Shown in pieces: positions 35,283 to 46,059 of a stretch of DNA of 64,000 bases. The notes under the pieces are model-generated. The model saw only the letters and a program-made list of their open reading frames with translations. It did no database searches and was not told where the DNA came from. Source of the DNA: Takakia lepidozioides (taxonomy: Eukaryota > Streptophyta > Takakiopsida > Takakiales > Takakiaceae); assembly GCA_030704615.1 (NCBI GenBank), contig CM060733.1:39618001-39682000 (forward strand). Direction: 5' to 3'. The stretch's first letter is position 1. Each line of letters begins with the position of its first letter. Both the position numbers and the translations under genes were made by a program.

Positions 35283-37580
35283 ATGGCTCAGGCATCGAGT
35301 AGGTAATGTTCTTGTTTATAGTTTCTATCTGGTTTGATGTGATAGCGGGATGGTTTATCATTCAAAAATTCAACATGATGAGGTCTTTTGTAATGTGTCT
35401 TGTTTGGTAATGAGGTGCTTGTCCATCTCTTCTTTTCCCCAATCTATTTATGTTCTCCATCTGGAACAGTTCTGCAAATGTGCCGCAAAAATACTTGAAA
35501 CATCATATGATCATGAAAACATGATGTTGCGGAGAACGATTCTAAAAGTTTTCATGGTCATTGGGTTTTTCAAGGATTTTCTAGGCACACTATTGGAATT
35601 GTTCCCGGTGGAGAATATGAACAGATTGGACAAATTTAACTTGGAGGAGCACCGCATTCCCAAGGAGACACTACAGAAAGAGCTTCAAATTGCAAGGCAC
35701 AACAAGATGGACGGAGATGAATTGGCAATCGAATCATCATTTGGAGTATAGTATAATTGACATGATAGTTGTGACTTTTGTTTCATTTCAAAAATTAATA
35801 TCAAAATTAATATCGAATGAAATGTCTAATCATGCATGTCAACTCATACTGGAGATAAGTAGCGTGAAGGAGGCCATGGTTCTGGTTCTCTGTGACGAAG
35901 ACATATGGAACCAGTGGGAGGAAGTGTTCAAACAGTAGGAACAAGGAAAGCTTATTGATATTTGCGGGATTCAGTGCAAGGGTGAATAGCTACCGCTGAA
36001 TAAAACCGTTATCGCAAAACTGCAAGGACTTAATAGCAGACAGTTGAAAAGAGTGGCGGAGAAAATCCTGAACGGAGACATTTGCATTTGGGGAATGAAA
36101 TTCAAGAACGCGAACAAATCCAAAAATACAATGAGCCCGTATATTGACCAAATGAAATTGCGACGGTCTATTATCGACGATGTAATGGAAGTCTTAGGGT
36201 GGCCTCGGAGGAGCAAACAAAACCCGGAACCGTACACCAAACAGGAGTGGCGTGATGTGAAAAAAAAATACAACTTCAACAAGTCCTTCAAAATGTATGT
36301 CTTGTTGTGCAAGCAAATCTTTGAGGATAACCAGAATGCCCTTGGGATTCTACGTACGAGCTTCAAATCCCATTATACATAGCTGGGGGGAAACCAAAAA
36401 TTTGTTGATGCCAGATCACGGTTGGGACTTGCACCGAAGAAACGGTTCGACGACATATCGATGGTGTTCGTCAATACAGTTTGTGATGATGACTCTGTTG
36501 TCTTCGAGGCAAAAGACTACTCCAATATCCTGGATGTTTTTGTGGCTCGGAAGCTCATGTCTAGTGATTTTATGTTTTTTTTTAACACAAGAATCATCAG
36601 GAAATCTTGTGTCATACATCCAGAATGGCCCTGGATCAAAGTCGTTTATTATCCGACAGGGTTATTACATTCCCGACGAGTTTGAATCACCTTACAAGAG
36701 CTGCACGACTATATTCTCGCGAACGGTCCTCTGCCTCGATTACGTATTTTCGGCAACAGCTGAGGAGATGGTGAATCCGGACGATCACATTCAAATTGTT
36801 TTATTAACGCCGGATCCAATTAATCCCGTTATCCAAGGACAAGATGTAGACCCAACCTCGCAGGAAAAGAAGTGTAGGATTTACACTCATGAGCTGAGGG
36901 CGGACACCTACAATTACCTGGTTTTTTTTTTTGCAGGGATGGGATGTCTTGTGTGAATGTTTTTGGAGGAGTGGCAATGACATACGTTCTGCTTGTAAGT
37001 GGATTCCGCTTCGTTTTGAAATTATCTGTGTTTGCAATTTGCCGGATTTAACTCTCATATTTTTTCTACGTTGTCGGAATAGGGTGTTTAACCAGTGTCT
37101 GTTTTTTTCTATTGTTAACCTCCACTGGACAGTGGAGGTTCATGTTATTTTAGTTCTGGGTGTTTTGGGTGTTTGTTATTCGGGAGTTTGGTGTGTTTGC
37201 TAGTTGTCTCAAAAGAAAGCCTAACGCTTTCAATCTTTCAATGGTTGCAATTCGTCGGATTTATTTTGGTTTCATTGCAGGAAAGAAATATTCGTGTGCT
37301 TGACATAAACTATACGAAAAAGAAATTTTGTAGAAGCAAGGTGGAGGCTTATTTCAAGATGCTCCAGATTGATAATCAGACTATCGTAGGAGACGGAGAT
37401 GACGGAGATGACGGAGATTCGCTGCGAGATGACGGAGATTCGCTGCAAGATGACGAAGTGGACAAAGAAGAGGATGACGAAGGACACAACAAGGAGCGGG
37501 ACGAGGAAATGGAGGAGAAACAAGAACAGGACGAGGAGGAGGAGAATGACGAACATGAAGATGAAGATGTGAACATGTAA
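35283..37580 (+). pseudogene. Unknown plus-strand gene with acidic C-terminus and in-frame TAGs
   Basis: A possible first exon is ATG at 35283 (MAQASSR) ending AG|GTAATG. Then 35466-35750 (FCKCAAKILETSYDHEN, LFPVENMNRLDKFNLEE); a long frame about 35865-36685 interrupted by three TAGs (after VFKQ, after KGE, after SHYT) with AEKILNGDICIWGMKF, SIIDDVMEVLGWPRRSK and RFDDISMVFVNTVCDD; a frameshift near 36640 followed by GYYIPDEFESPYKSC and AEEMVNPDDHIQ; and a last exon from about 37281 (ERNIRVLDINYTKKK) with a Glu/Asp-rich tail containing DGDDGDDGDS. The frame agreement across the TAGs shows it was once coding. No family is recognised. It sits divergently beside the DUF7869-like gene and may belong to the same mobile element. 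Confidence 0.45.
37117..37140. repeat. 24-bp near-perfect palindrome
   Basis: AACCTCCACTG, two bases, then CAGTGGAGGTT: 11-base arms that pair exactly. Related sites: 38652-38675 (one mismatch), 34169-34193 (GAACCTC..GAGGTTC), and half sites at 34256-34276 and 27837-27855. Confidence 0.8.
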
Positions 37581-37589
37581 ATCGTTACC

Positions 37590-38150
37590 GAAGACCAGGG
37601 GCAGATACAACTGATGTGGGAAAGGGAAAGAGAGGGCCAGGAAATTCTCGGGATGGATAAACTAGGTAATACTCCAAATACCCAAGAATGCATTGCGCCA
37701 CAAAGTGTACACAATATGGACAACTTCTTCCTTCAGTTCTGATAACACCACGAATCAAAATCCGGCTTCTCAAGGGGGCCAAGAAGCGACATCGACGGCG
37801 TTAGTTGAAACCTTCGGTCAAGGGTTCACACCTGTGGAAGGTGACGAGCCATTGATTACCGGATCCCGTTAACAATCCTCGAGAGGTGGTGTCCCATAAT
37901 GTCACCCAGGAAGTGGTTCTGGATGTAGATAACGAATGACAATTAGTGAATTTTTATTCGTACACACTTCTGAATACAATATGACAATATTGTAATTATA
38001 CATATTTGTGAGTGGAATAATCCGAATGTTTTTTCCATTTCCTTTGTTCTGGACTTTCGGATTAAACATATTTCCACCCGAATACATATTTCCATTTGCA
38101 TATCTTTGTGGACAACCATTAACTGTTTCGATACTTTTCTTATAGATCCA
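37590..38150. other. Interval without a clear gene
   Basis: Between the acidic-tail gene and FCP1-like copy C. A short plus-strand open stretch (VSHNVTQEVVLDVDNE near 37890-37935) may be a remnant exon; otherwise nothing. Confidence 0.35.
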
Positions 38151-38154
38151 AGAA

Positions 38155-39498
38155 TCCCATTCGGAGGAAATGACACACACACGAAAAGGCTCAAAGGAGA
38201 CTCAAACGGTGAAGAGACACGTGGATTTGACCGTGAGGGCCATGTCACCTGAGCCGGTTCCGCAAGTAACCTCTACTATCAGTCGACGTTGCCATTTGCA
38301 GGGATTGAGTCGGAGAATCCTCCTACTCGCGGGGAAGTAGAAGAGACGGAGGCATCACAATCGCGTAATCCAACAACAGATCCCGATTCGGGTACAACAT
38401 TGGCTTTATTCTTATTACTCTTATTATTGGTCTTTGAGTCTCATCTTCGGTATTGCTCAATTCGGTAATTTTGTCGGATCAATTTAGACCACATAATCCT
38501 CATCCGTGGGATTCTTTAATTTCCTGTAGATTCGTGAGACGACGTCTGAGGAGATCAAACACACACGGACAAACTCCAACGAGACTGAGACGGTGAAGAG
38601 AAGAGTGGATCGGACAATCACTGTCACACTATCTGAGCCGGTCCTACAAGTAACCTCCACTGGACAGTCGAGGTTGCCATCTGGTGCCACAGAGATGGAA
38701 GATAATGTTTTCCGTAGAGATGGGAAAGAGCAGGAGCAGCCCGCCTAGGGATCTCAGCAGCACCCCCCAAAAATGGTAATGCTTTCAACTCCATTTTTCC
38801 GTTTATCAACTTTGGGATTACTGAAATTGAAATTAATAATGAACTCTTCTGTTATTCCACAAGACAATATGCATTACCCTCCAATCGACTATTTCATTTC
38901 TGTCAATCCAAACGATCTGCACCTTGGGGACCGAACGGATGCCGGCCAGGATACTACGTCCTGGTTCTGGACATCGGTTACCTTTGTGAGGTTTACCTAA
39001 AGGATGGAAAGAAAACCCCTCCTGCCACCCAGCCTTGTATCTCCGCAGGGAAATTCAAGTTAGCTACGCGAAACGGTCTTGACAAATTCGTTGAGTGGGT
39101 CGTCAAAGTTTGTCGTTTGTTTTTGGAACATTGGACCTGAAATGAACGTCGAGACTATCGCCAAGGCCGTGTTCGGGAAGTATTATTCCCAGGTCAGAAC
39201 TTACAGCAATGAGAATTCCGTCATGCATAGATCGACATTCAACGAAAAATGGCCTAAAGCTCCCAAAAATCCCATCTACTTTAAACATCTTTACGACATT
39301 TTCGGTGAGGAAGACCCGACAGTTTACAAATCCAATACTCTCCTCATCGACACTGTAGACAGTATGTACAAGTCTTACTTGAACCCGTTAGGACATACCA
39401 TCTTCCTTCCAAAATATAAGGCACGCGTGGACCCTGACAGAGATAAGTTTCTACTGGAAGAGCCGAGCGTTTTGAGAGTTCTGCCACGAGGGTGTTAG
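38155..39498 (+). pseudogene. FCP1/NIF-type phosphatase-like protein, copy C, frameshifted
   Basis: The linker-like 5' part is present twice in tandem: 38160-38300 and 38530-38690 share TETVKR, SEPV and QVTST at about 370 bases distance. The phosphatase-like part begins near 38925 with GCRPGYYVLVLDIGYLCEVY, where the catalytic Asp is kept, and continues KFVEWVV. A one-base shift near 39105 changes frame to FVVCFWNIGPEMNVETIAK, then VYKSNTLLIDTVDSMYKSYL and a TAG stop at 39496-39498. It is the mirror-orientation counterpart of copies A and B. Confidence 0.55.
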
Positions 39499-39509
39499 CC
39501 TGCAACATT

Positions 39510-40570
39510 TGGGACCAAGGACCGGAGGCTAAGACTTAATGATTGCTTCATGCTTAGAGAGTTTTCATTGTCTTCCACTTCTCTCATTTTTCATCTCTTA
39601 TATTCATTGTGGCATAGCTTTCTAAAATTGTGTGCTTAGAATGTGTGGTGGACAACAATGTATGTTGTCGCACGATGCTTAGGTGCACGATAGGGCTGCC
39701 AAAGTCAGTGCATTTTTTTCGAAATTGATCAATTGTATTCTCATGGTTGTCTCCCCTTACAATCTGAATCAGGATCCTTGTCTCACTTGCTCTCTAAGTG
39801 TTCATGAGTCCATTGAACACTGCCTGTTGCTATGCCCCCTTGCTGGTTAAATACGGCACCCCTCTCCCCCCTCTCATGCCTCTCTGGTGCTTTTCAATTT
39901 GCATATATATATTAAACGGAATCAGATTGATGTTGGGGCGTTTCCCTTTAAAGACATGAGCACATCTGCACTTTCAAATAAGGCTAGCCATAGTGTGTGT
40001 GATCTTAGGTATACCCAAACCGAGTAGAAAAAAACGAGATGTGAAATATTCAGATTTGATGTCTGAGGGGAGGAAAGCTTGGGTTTCTTCTGCTAGCAGC
40101 CGCTTGCAAGTGCTCTAATCGAAGAAGTGCTCAACTTTATCAAACCTTCGACCTCTCCTTGGTCAAGAGCAACATCCTTTGTACCCGTAGCTCGGACTCT
40201 CGGATTATCTGGCATGACCAGCTCCCCAAAGATTGGGAGTCCTATTCCTGAATCTGAGGACTTGGATATCCACCGGCGCCACGCGTAGATAGAATCAAAG
40301 CTCATTTGGATTTTTAGTTCTCTTATCTCTTCTGCTAAGGCATTTTTTCTCTCAGTATTTGGTTATGGGTGGTATCCCCTTAATATGCTTTACCGCTCTA
40401 ACGGGTTATTTTTTTCCAGTTCCTTTTAATCTATTTCCAGGGCCACTGTCCCAAAACTCTAGAGGAGTAAATTAAGCTTCTTATTTCTTTGTACTACCGT
40501 AATCCGGAATAACGTTATTCCATTCAAGGATACTGTACAGTAGACCAGGAAACACTCCGTTGGAGACCAC
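39510..40570. other. Non-coding interval
   Basis: T- and C-rich spacer. A 70-codon minus-strand frame at 40093-40305 is not recognised and not claimed as a gene. Confidence 0.4.
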
Positions 40571-40573
40571 TCC

Positions 40574-41185
40574 GTGTCATGTCCTGGTGGTGTGAGCTGT
40601 GCACGCACATACGCAGCACGCCCTCAATTTACGACCTTTTGCGCTGCAGCTATGGCAGCGGTGCTGGCGTATGAGGTTGTGGAGACGCCCTTGGGGCTCT
40701 TCACTCTTGGGGCTTCAGCTTCTGCTATACACTCGGCTTTCTTTGGCATTCCACCTTGCAGCTACAACCCAGCTGCCGCAGTTTCGCATCCTCTACTCAC
40801 TTTGGCAAAGCAGCAAGTTCAGCAATACTTTGCGGGAGAGCGGAGGACATTCTCGGTGCCCGTAGCGCAGCAGGGCACACCATTTCAGAGGAAGGCATGG
40901 ACAGCATTGAATGATATACCATATGGAGAGACTCGGTCTTACAGTGAACAGGCCGTTCTCATGGGGGAGTCGGGCAAGGCCCGAGCAGTGGGCATGGCCA
41001 ACAGCAAGAACCCCGTCTGCCTCCTTGTTCCATGTCACCGTGTGGTGGGGAAAGGTGGGAACCTCCGAGGTTATGCTTTTGGATTGAAAGTGAAGCGAGC
41101 CCTACTGGAGTTGGAGGCTGGCATGTGCCATCAAGACACTAAGGTTGGGCTCGACCAGCTGACCTTACAAGGAATCCCCCTCTAG
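40574..41185 (+). CDS. Methylated-DNA-protein-cysteine S-methyltransferase (MGMT/Ogt family)
   Basis: A single uninterrupted frame of 203 codons with ATG at 40574, or 177 codons from the internal ATG at 40652 (MAAVLAYEVV), close to the bacterial Ogt length. Seen: ETPLGLFTLG at the start of the fold, GTPFQRKAWTALNDIPYGET, the helix-turn-helix region SGKARAVGMANSKNP, and the active site LLVPCHRVVGKGG with its acceptor Cys (residue 154 of the long form), followed by LRGYAFGLKVKRALLE. The enzyme takes the alkyl group from O6-alkylguanine onto this Cys in a one-time repair reaction, in the nucleus or an organelle. The first 26 residues lack acidic residues and could be a targeting presequence. There are no introns. 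As far as I know, flowering plants lack a canonical MGMT, so its presence here is notable. Alternatives: a recent bacterial transfer, or an ancient gene kept in seed-free plants. Confidence 0.88.
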   Translation: MSCPGGVSCARTYAARPQFTTFCAAAMAAVLAYEVVETPLGLFTLGASASAIHSAFFGIPPCSYNPAAAVSHPLLTLAKQQVQQYFAGERRTFSVPVAQQGTPFQRKAWTALNDIPYGETRSYSEQAVLMGESGKARAVGMANSKNPVCLLVPCHRVVGKGGNLRGYAFGLKVKRALLELEAGMCHQDTKVGLDQLTLQGIPL

Positions 41186-41189
41186 GGAG

Positions 41190-41890
41190 AGGCACGAGCA
41201 CTGAGAGCCATAACTTTTGTTAGAACTGGATGTGATTCTGCTCATGATCAGCTTAGGCTAGAAGAAGTCTCTGCATACTTACATGGTGGCTTGGTCTTCC
41301 TGCCTGGAGGGTTGGATAAAGACAATTATGGCTGTGATAGAGTCTACCTTGATAAAGGTTAAAGTAACATAAATGTAAAGATAAGAAGAAGAAAAAGAAC
41401 ACTTAACATTCCATGAGGCAGACTCACAAGTCACACAATTCCACGCGTTGCCTAAATTTGAAGTTGATGAAGGTTGATTGAAGCTCTGGAACCTTTTCTT
41501 CCCAGCCGTTATGTGTTTTAATTGGCACAGTGTGTGGAAAATGGACCCACAACAACTCACTGGAATGTAATGTACAATCTGACTGTTGCCCATTCCATCG
41601 CCATCTCATCAAAATTGTTCTCAGATTTGTCCTCAGCATCCTATCCCTGACAACAATTTGTATGTCCTTAGCAGCCACAGTTGATAGTTCACTCGGTTAG
41701 TTTCTAAAACTGTATAACTTAACCACACCAGAGAGTCTTTCCCATCTTCAAATATTTGGAAGTGTGTTTGACCTGGTATGGGCAGCTCACAAAAGGTGCA
41801 GTACCAGCTTTAGTATCTAATGAAACAATTCATTTATGCCAAATTAACTCTGCCCTCATGTTTGACACACCACACTATCATTCATTCGTC
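41190..41890. other. Spacer between MGMT and the PPR copy
   Basis: No supported gene; probable 3' UTR of MGMT at the start and PPR 3' flank at the end. Confidence 0.45.
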
Positions 41891-41894
41891 TTCC

Positions 41895-42472
41895 TCGTTT
41901 CACCAGCAATCACCACACACCACACGAACAAACCCCATCTTGGAAGTAGGTGAAAGGGCTTGTATCCCATACAATAATTGCTCGCCCGACAATCTTCGAG
42001 ATGAACGGGGTGGCAGTGTGGCAGTCACCACACACGTTCTTGATGACACAAAGGTGTCCCAGGGGGTGGTGCTGATGAGCCCAAGCAATGGCCAGCTTCT
42101 CACTTTGGTAGCAAAGAATGTACTCATAAGACGTTGTTTGCCGTAGCCTTGTGGACTTTGGTAGCAAAGAGAACATTCGTTTTGCACCTCTTCCACATCA
42201 TGTAATACAAGGGGAGTGCCAGGCAGATACCTGGTCTACTTCATTCGCCAGGACAACCTCTTCAACTCATGGATCTCTTCAATTTGTGGATGCAATTTGT
42301 CTTCCACTGCAAAGGTATGCACCTGGTCGTCCACTTCAATGCAGCTGCAACCTCTGGCTCCTTTTTGACACTTCTGTCCTCCATTATTTTTCTCACCCTT
42401 GCTGGAACTTGCCACCTGCCAGCTGCAGCATAGATATTTGACAGCAGCACATAAGCTGCAGCAGGCTATGGG
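41895..42472 (-). pseudogene. Decayed E/DYW tail of the 42.5-44.5 kb PPR copy
   Basis: Read on the minus strand after the PPR stop, in shifting frames: AAAYVLLSNIYAAAGRWQVP (E motif), then [58 protein letters not shown] and FQDGVCSCG. Frameshifts, at least two stops, and an insertion of roughly 50 bases flanked by a CTTTGCTACCAAAGT duplication break it. The HSE zinc site reads QSE, and the terminal GDYW is lost. CGDCH is retained. Confidence 0.8.
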
Positions 42473-44494
42473 TCACTCTTGATGACACTCTTTTGCTGCA
42501 TGTTCCGCTAGCTCCACATCACCATGAACTCTGCAGGCACCAAGCAAGGCCCTCCACACTGCAGCACCTGGTTTGATTGTCATTTGTTTAATTAAATCCT
42601 CTGCCTCATGCAATTGTCCTGCACGACCAAGAAGGTCCACCATACAGCCGAAATGTTCCACTGTAGGCATGAGGCCGTGATCTCGACTCATGGAGTCAAA
42701 GTAGTGACGACCTTCATCTACTAGGCCCACATGACTACAGGCAGAGAGAAGAGATGTAAACGTAACACCATTTGGCTTCAAGCCTTCCTGTAGCATTCGT
42801 TCAAAGATTCGGAGAGCCTCCCTACCACACCCATGCTGACCATGTCCTGCAATCATTGCGCTACAAGAGACAACATCTTGTTTAGCCATATTGTCAAACA
42901 CTTCTTGCGCATCTTTCATGCTCCCGCATTTGGCATACATGTCAGTAAGGGCAGTCTCCAGATTAATAGATGAGTCAATGCCAGCTTTAATGATGTCAGC
43001 ATGAACCTCCTTGCCCTTCTCCAGGGCTCCTAGGCTGGCACATGCATTGATAATGCAAATGAATGTGACCCTGTCAGGTGTTACGCCTTGCCATTTCATT
43101 TGCTCATAGATCTCGAATGCTTCACTACCACACCCACGCTGAGCATATCCTGCAATAATGGCATTCCATGAGACCACATCTCGCTGAGACATTTTGTTGA
43201 ACACTTCATGTGCATCCTTCATGCTCCCACATTTGGCATACATATCAACAATGGTATTCTCCAAAATGACATCTCGCACAATTCCCGATTTGATAATGTC
43301 AGCATGGACCTCTTTGCCCTTTTCTGGGGCACCTAGGTTGACACACGCATTGAGAACGCAAATGAATGTCACCTTATTTGGCCTTATGCCTTCACCTTGC
43401 ATTTGCTCATAGATTTCAAAAGCCTCCCGACTGAAACCTTGCTCAGCATATCCTGCGATCATTACACTCCATGAGACCACATCTCGTGTAGCCATATTGT
43501 CAAAAACTTGACGTGCATCCTTCATACTCCTACATTTGGCATACATGTCAGCAAGAGCAGTCTCCAAATTCGTATCTGAGGAAATTCCAGCTTTTATTAT
43601 GTCAGCATGGACCTGCTTGCCTTTCTCCAGGGCTTCTGGGCTGGCGCATGCATCAAGAACACAAATGAATGTGACCCTATTGGGCCTCACCCCTTCCCGT
43701 TGCATTTGCTCATAACCCTCAAAAGCCTTGTTACTGCACCCATTTTGAGCATATCCTGTGATCATGGCATTCCATGAAACCACATTTCGTTGAGACATAT
43801 CATCCAATACTTGACGTGCATCCATCAGGCTCCCGCACTTGGCATACATGTGGACTAGGGTATTCTGCAGAATGATATCTGGCACAATTCCAGTATTGAT
43901 AATGTCTGCATGGACCTCCTTGGCCTTTTCCAGGGCTCCTAGGCTGGCACACGCATTGAGGACGGAGATGAATGTGACCCTGTTGGGCCTCAGCCCTTCC
44001 TGCTGCATTTGCTGATAGATGTTGAGAGCCTCCCTACCACAACCATGCTTGGCATACCCTGCGATCATTGTTGTCCAAGTAAAAATATCCCGTTCAGGCA
44101 TTTCATCAAATACTCGGCGTGCATCCATCACACTCCCGCACTTGGCATACATGTTGACTAGGGTGGTGAGTAGAAAGATGTTTGGCTTTAATCCACTTTG
44201 GATAATGTGATTGTGCACCTGCTTACCCTCTGCTAGTTCTTTCATGCTGATGCACTCCTGCAACAGATAGACGTAAGTATTGCAGTCTGCCCGAATGCCT
44301 TGTTGGTTCAAAATGTTGAGTGCCTTTTTCAGTTGTCCTCCCTTACGTAGTGTTCTTAAATACCTGCTAGTGCCAGAAAAGCCCTTGTTGACTTCCTCTG
44401 TTGTTCCTATTTCAAAAGCAGTGGTGATGGTGAAGGTGCTACCCCTGCTGCTGGCCTCATGTCCAACAAATACCTCTGGATTCAAAACTGCCAT
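42473..44494 (-). CDS. PLS-class pentatricopeptide repeat protein, truncated before the E/DYW domain
   Basis: 673 codons from a proper ATG (MAVLNPEVFVGHE) to a TGA. It has about six PLS repeat blocks of roughly 100 residues each, with the typical phrases VVSWNAMITGYAQNG, VTFICVLDACASPEALEKGK and NTLVHMYAKCGSLMDARQ, ending in GRAGQLHEAEDLIKQM and ALLGACRVHGDVELAEHAA. PPR proteins bind organellar RNA in a sequence-specific way; PLS types act in C-to-U editing. A frameshift after ELAEHAAK removes the E and DYW parts, whose remains follow at 41895-42472. It may still bind RNA and borrow a DYW partner, or be a pseudogene. No introns. Two OSB motifs lie just upstream on the same strand. Confidence 0.8.
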   Translation of the reverse strand: MAVLNPEVFVGHEASSRGSTFTITTAFEIGTTEEVNKGFSGTSRYLRTLRKGGQLKKALNILNQQGIRADCNTYVYLLQECISMKELAEGKQVHNHIIQSGLKPNIFLLTTLVNMYAKCGSVMDARRVFDEMPERDIFTWTTMIAGYAKHGCGREALNIYQQMQQEGLRPNRVTFISVLNACASLGALEKAKEVHADIINTGIVPDIILQNTLVHMYAKCGSLMDARQVLDDMSQRNVVSWNAMITGYAQNGCSNKAFEGYEQMQREGVRPNRVTFICVLDACASPEALEKGKQVHADIIKAGISSDTNLETALADMYAKCRSMKDARQVFDNMATRDVVSWSVMIAGYAEQGFSREAFEIYEQMQGEGIRPNKVTFICVLNACVNLGAPEKGKEVHADIIKSGIVRDVILENTIVDMYAKCGSMKDAHEVFNKMSQRDVVSWNAIIAGYAQRGCGSEAFEIYEQMKWQGVTPDRVTFICIINACASLGALEKGKEVHADIIKAGIDSSINLETALTDMYAKCGSMKDAQEVFDNMAKQDVVSCSAMIAGHGQHGCGREALRIFERMLQEGLKPNGVTFTSLLSACSHVGLVDEGRHYFDSMSRDHGLMPTVEHFGCMVDLLGRAGQLHEAEDLIKQMTIKPGAAVWRALLGACRVHGDVELAEHAAKECHQE

Positions 44495-44689
44495 CCTGCA
44501 TTATTCAGAGCACTTCCTTATAAAGCTTTAAAGTCAAACTCACATAATATACTTGAAACTCCTACATACTACAAGGAAATATTACTTCATGAGGACAGGC
44601 TCCTTGCTATGTATTCTCAGGGTTGCCAAACTACTGCAGTCAGCTACTGCGGGAGTTAAATGTATCAAATCCCTCTATTTTGAGTACAA

Positions 44690-46052
44690 ACCCTTAAATC
44701 AGTGAGACAATACCCATTGCGTTCTCGGCCTGGAGCTCCACGATGTACATCGACATAAGAGCCATCATCAGATTGAGATGGACTTTGTATCATGGCAGCT
44801 AGTCCCACTGTCACCCAAGGAGGGTTCCATCTCTCAATCCAAAGCATCTCCTTGGTCCTTTTATGACTTAAGTCTGAAAATCTTGGACTTTTCTGGGAAA
44901 TGAGGAGGGGGAACCAAGCCACCATAGCTTCAGCCACAAGATCAGGCGAGAACCAAAGTACAAAGTCTTTTCCAATTAAAGCTGACAGAGAAGAGCCTTG
45001 AACAACGTGCTTTTATGACCTGCTAACAAGGAAGATCAACACACTGATATAGGACCAGTTCCGGGGGAACAGAAAAATTGCCATCAATTTCCTTCCCAAC
45101 ATTCTAAGGGAAAGATCGCCTTACCTTATCAAATCTGTTGTCCCGCCACTTTGAAGGATCTGAGAAGAACGCCAGCCATAGCTGTTCTATGCTCATTGCA
45201 GTGTCGTGGGTGCAAAAACTGCAAACAAATGAGAACTTTGCCGGTTTCTGGTTGCCTCAGTTTCTACGAGGAGTGCTACTGCTCGAACATAGATCTCTGG
45301 CAGCTCCTCATCGACCAGCTGGTTCTGGAAGAGTTGACGTCCGAGGGCCCCTATGCTTGAAGGGACAAGTCATAATCAATTGTCTCAGGTACCTCCTCTC
45401 TTCCCTGTCAGAATGACTGAAGCTCGGGGCTTCAGAATTTGTGCCAAACTAGCTCTCTACAAGATGAGCTGATTTACTAACACCTCGCGGATCATGCAGC
45501 GTAATCGTCGTGGGCTTTGAGCCAGTACTACTGTAACAGTCAGCCTGACAGAAAAACTGGTCGGTAGTTCCCCCAAAACGAGAATGCAGCAGGAGCTGTG
45601 GCCCCAAGAAAGCCATACAGATAAGTGCCTCCCTTGCTAACATGCTCATACAAAAAGTTTTTGGAAGATAGTGAAGGAGCTGATGGAATGAGCACAACGG
45701 TGTTAATTACACTCAACAGCCTTGTATGACCATACAGTGAACTTCTGCTACGAGCATGGATGTGCAGCAAGGACCCAGGACTGCTCCGACGCATCAAATT
45801 TGGACACCCAATATAAACTAAGGAAGACATAGAGGTCTCTACGTTTCTACCTCTCTTCGGACTCCCCGCAGGCATTGCCAAGGTCGATGCCCATTTCAGT
45901 TCCACATCTCGGTCCTTCAATTCCTCAAATAACCTGAGGCCTCTCGCCCATACATCGCAACTAGAAGACAGGGGCTGGGGTATGACCTCTGCCTGCGCGC
46001 AGCAGGCGGCCATTCCTGAGGCAATACAAGACGACCAAGTGGGTTGCATCAA
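44690..46052 (-). pseudogene. OSB-like organellar single-stranded DNA-binding protein, probably decayed
   Basis: The PDF motif typical of plant OSB proteins is split over two minus-strand exons: EQLWLAFFSDPSKWRDNRFD at about 45175-45122, ending AAG|GTAAGG, and then, after a TTTCCCAG acceptor near 44900, KSPRFSDLSHKRTKEMLWIE and RWNPPWV. A frame at 45540-46052 ending YEHVSKGGTYLYGFLG could be the upstream single-strand-binding domain, but this is weak. OSB proteins bind organellar single-stranded DNA and influence mitochondrial recombination. The PDF position reads FSD here. Joins between 45175 and 45540 are not resolved, so I treat it as broken. It lies directly upstream of a PPR copy. Confidence 0.5.
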
Positions 46053-46059
46053 GAGAGCA

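Noticed and set aside
26476-39498. An inserted giant-virus segment
   Set aside because: FCP1-like genes and an unknown gene in a cluster raised the idea, but the island contains introns and a plant transposon-type DUF7869 gene, and no viral capsid, polymerase or packaging gene was seen.
40093-40305. A 70-codon minus-strand frame (SFDSIYAWRRW)
   Set aside because: No family, no splice context and no neighbouring exon; too short to claim.
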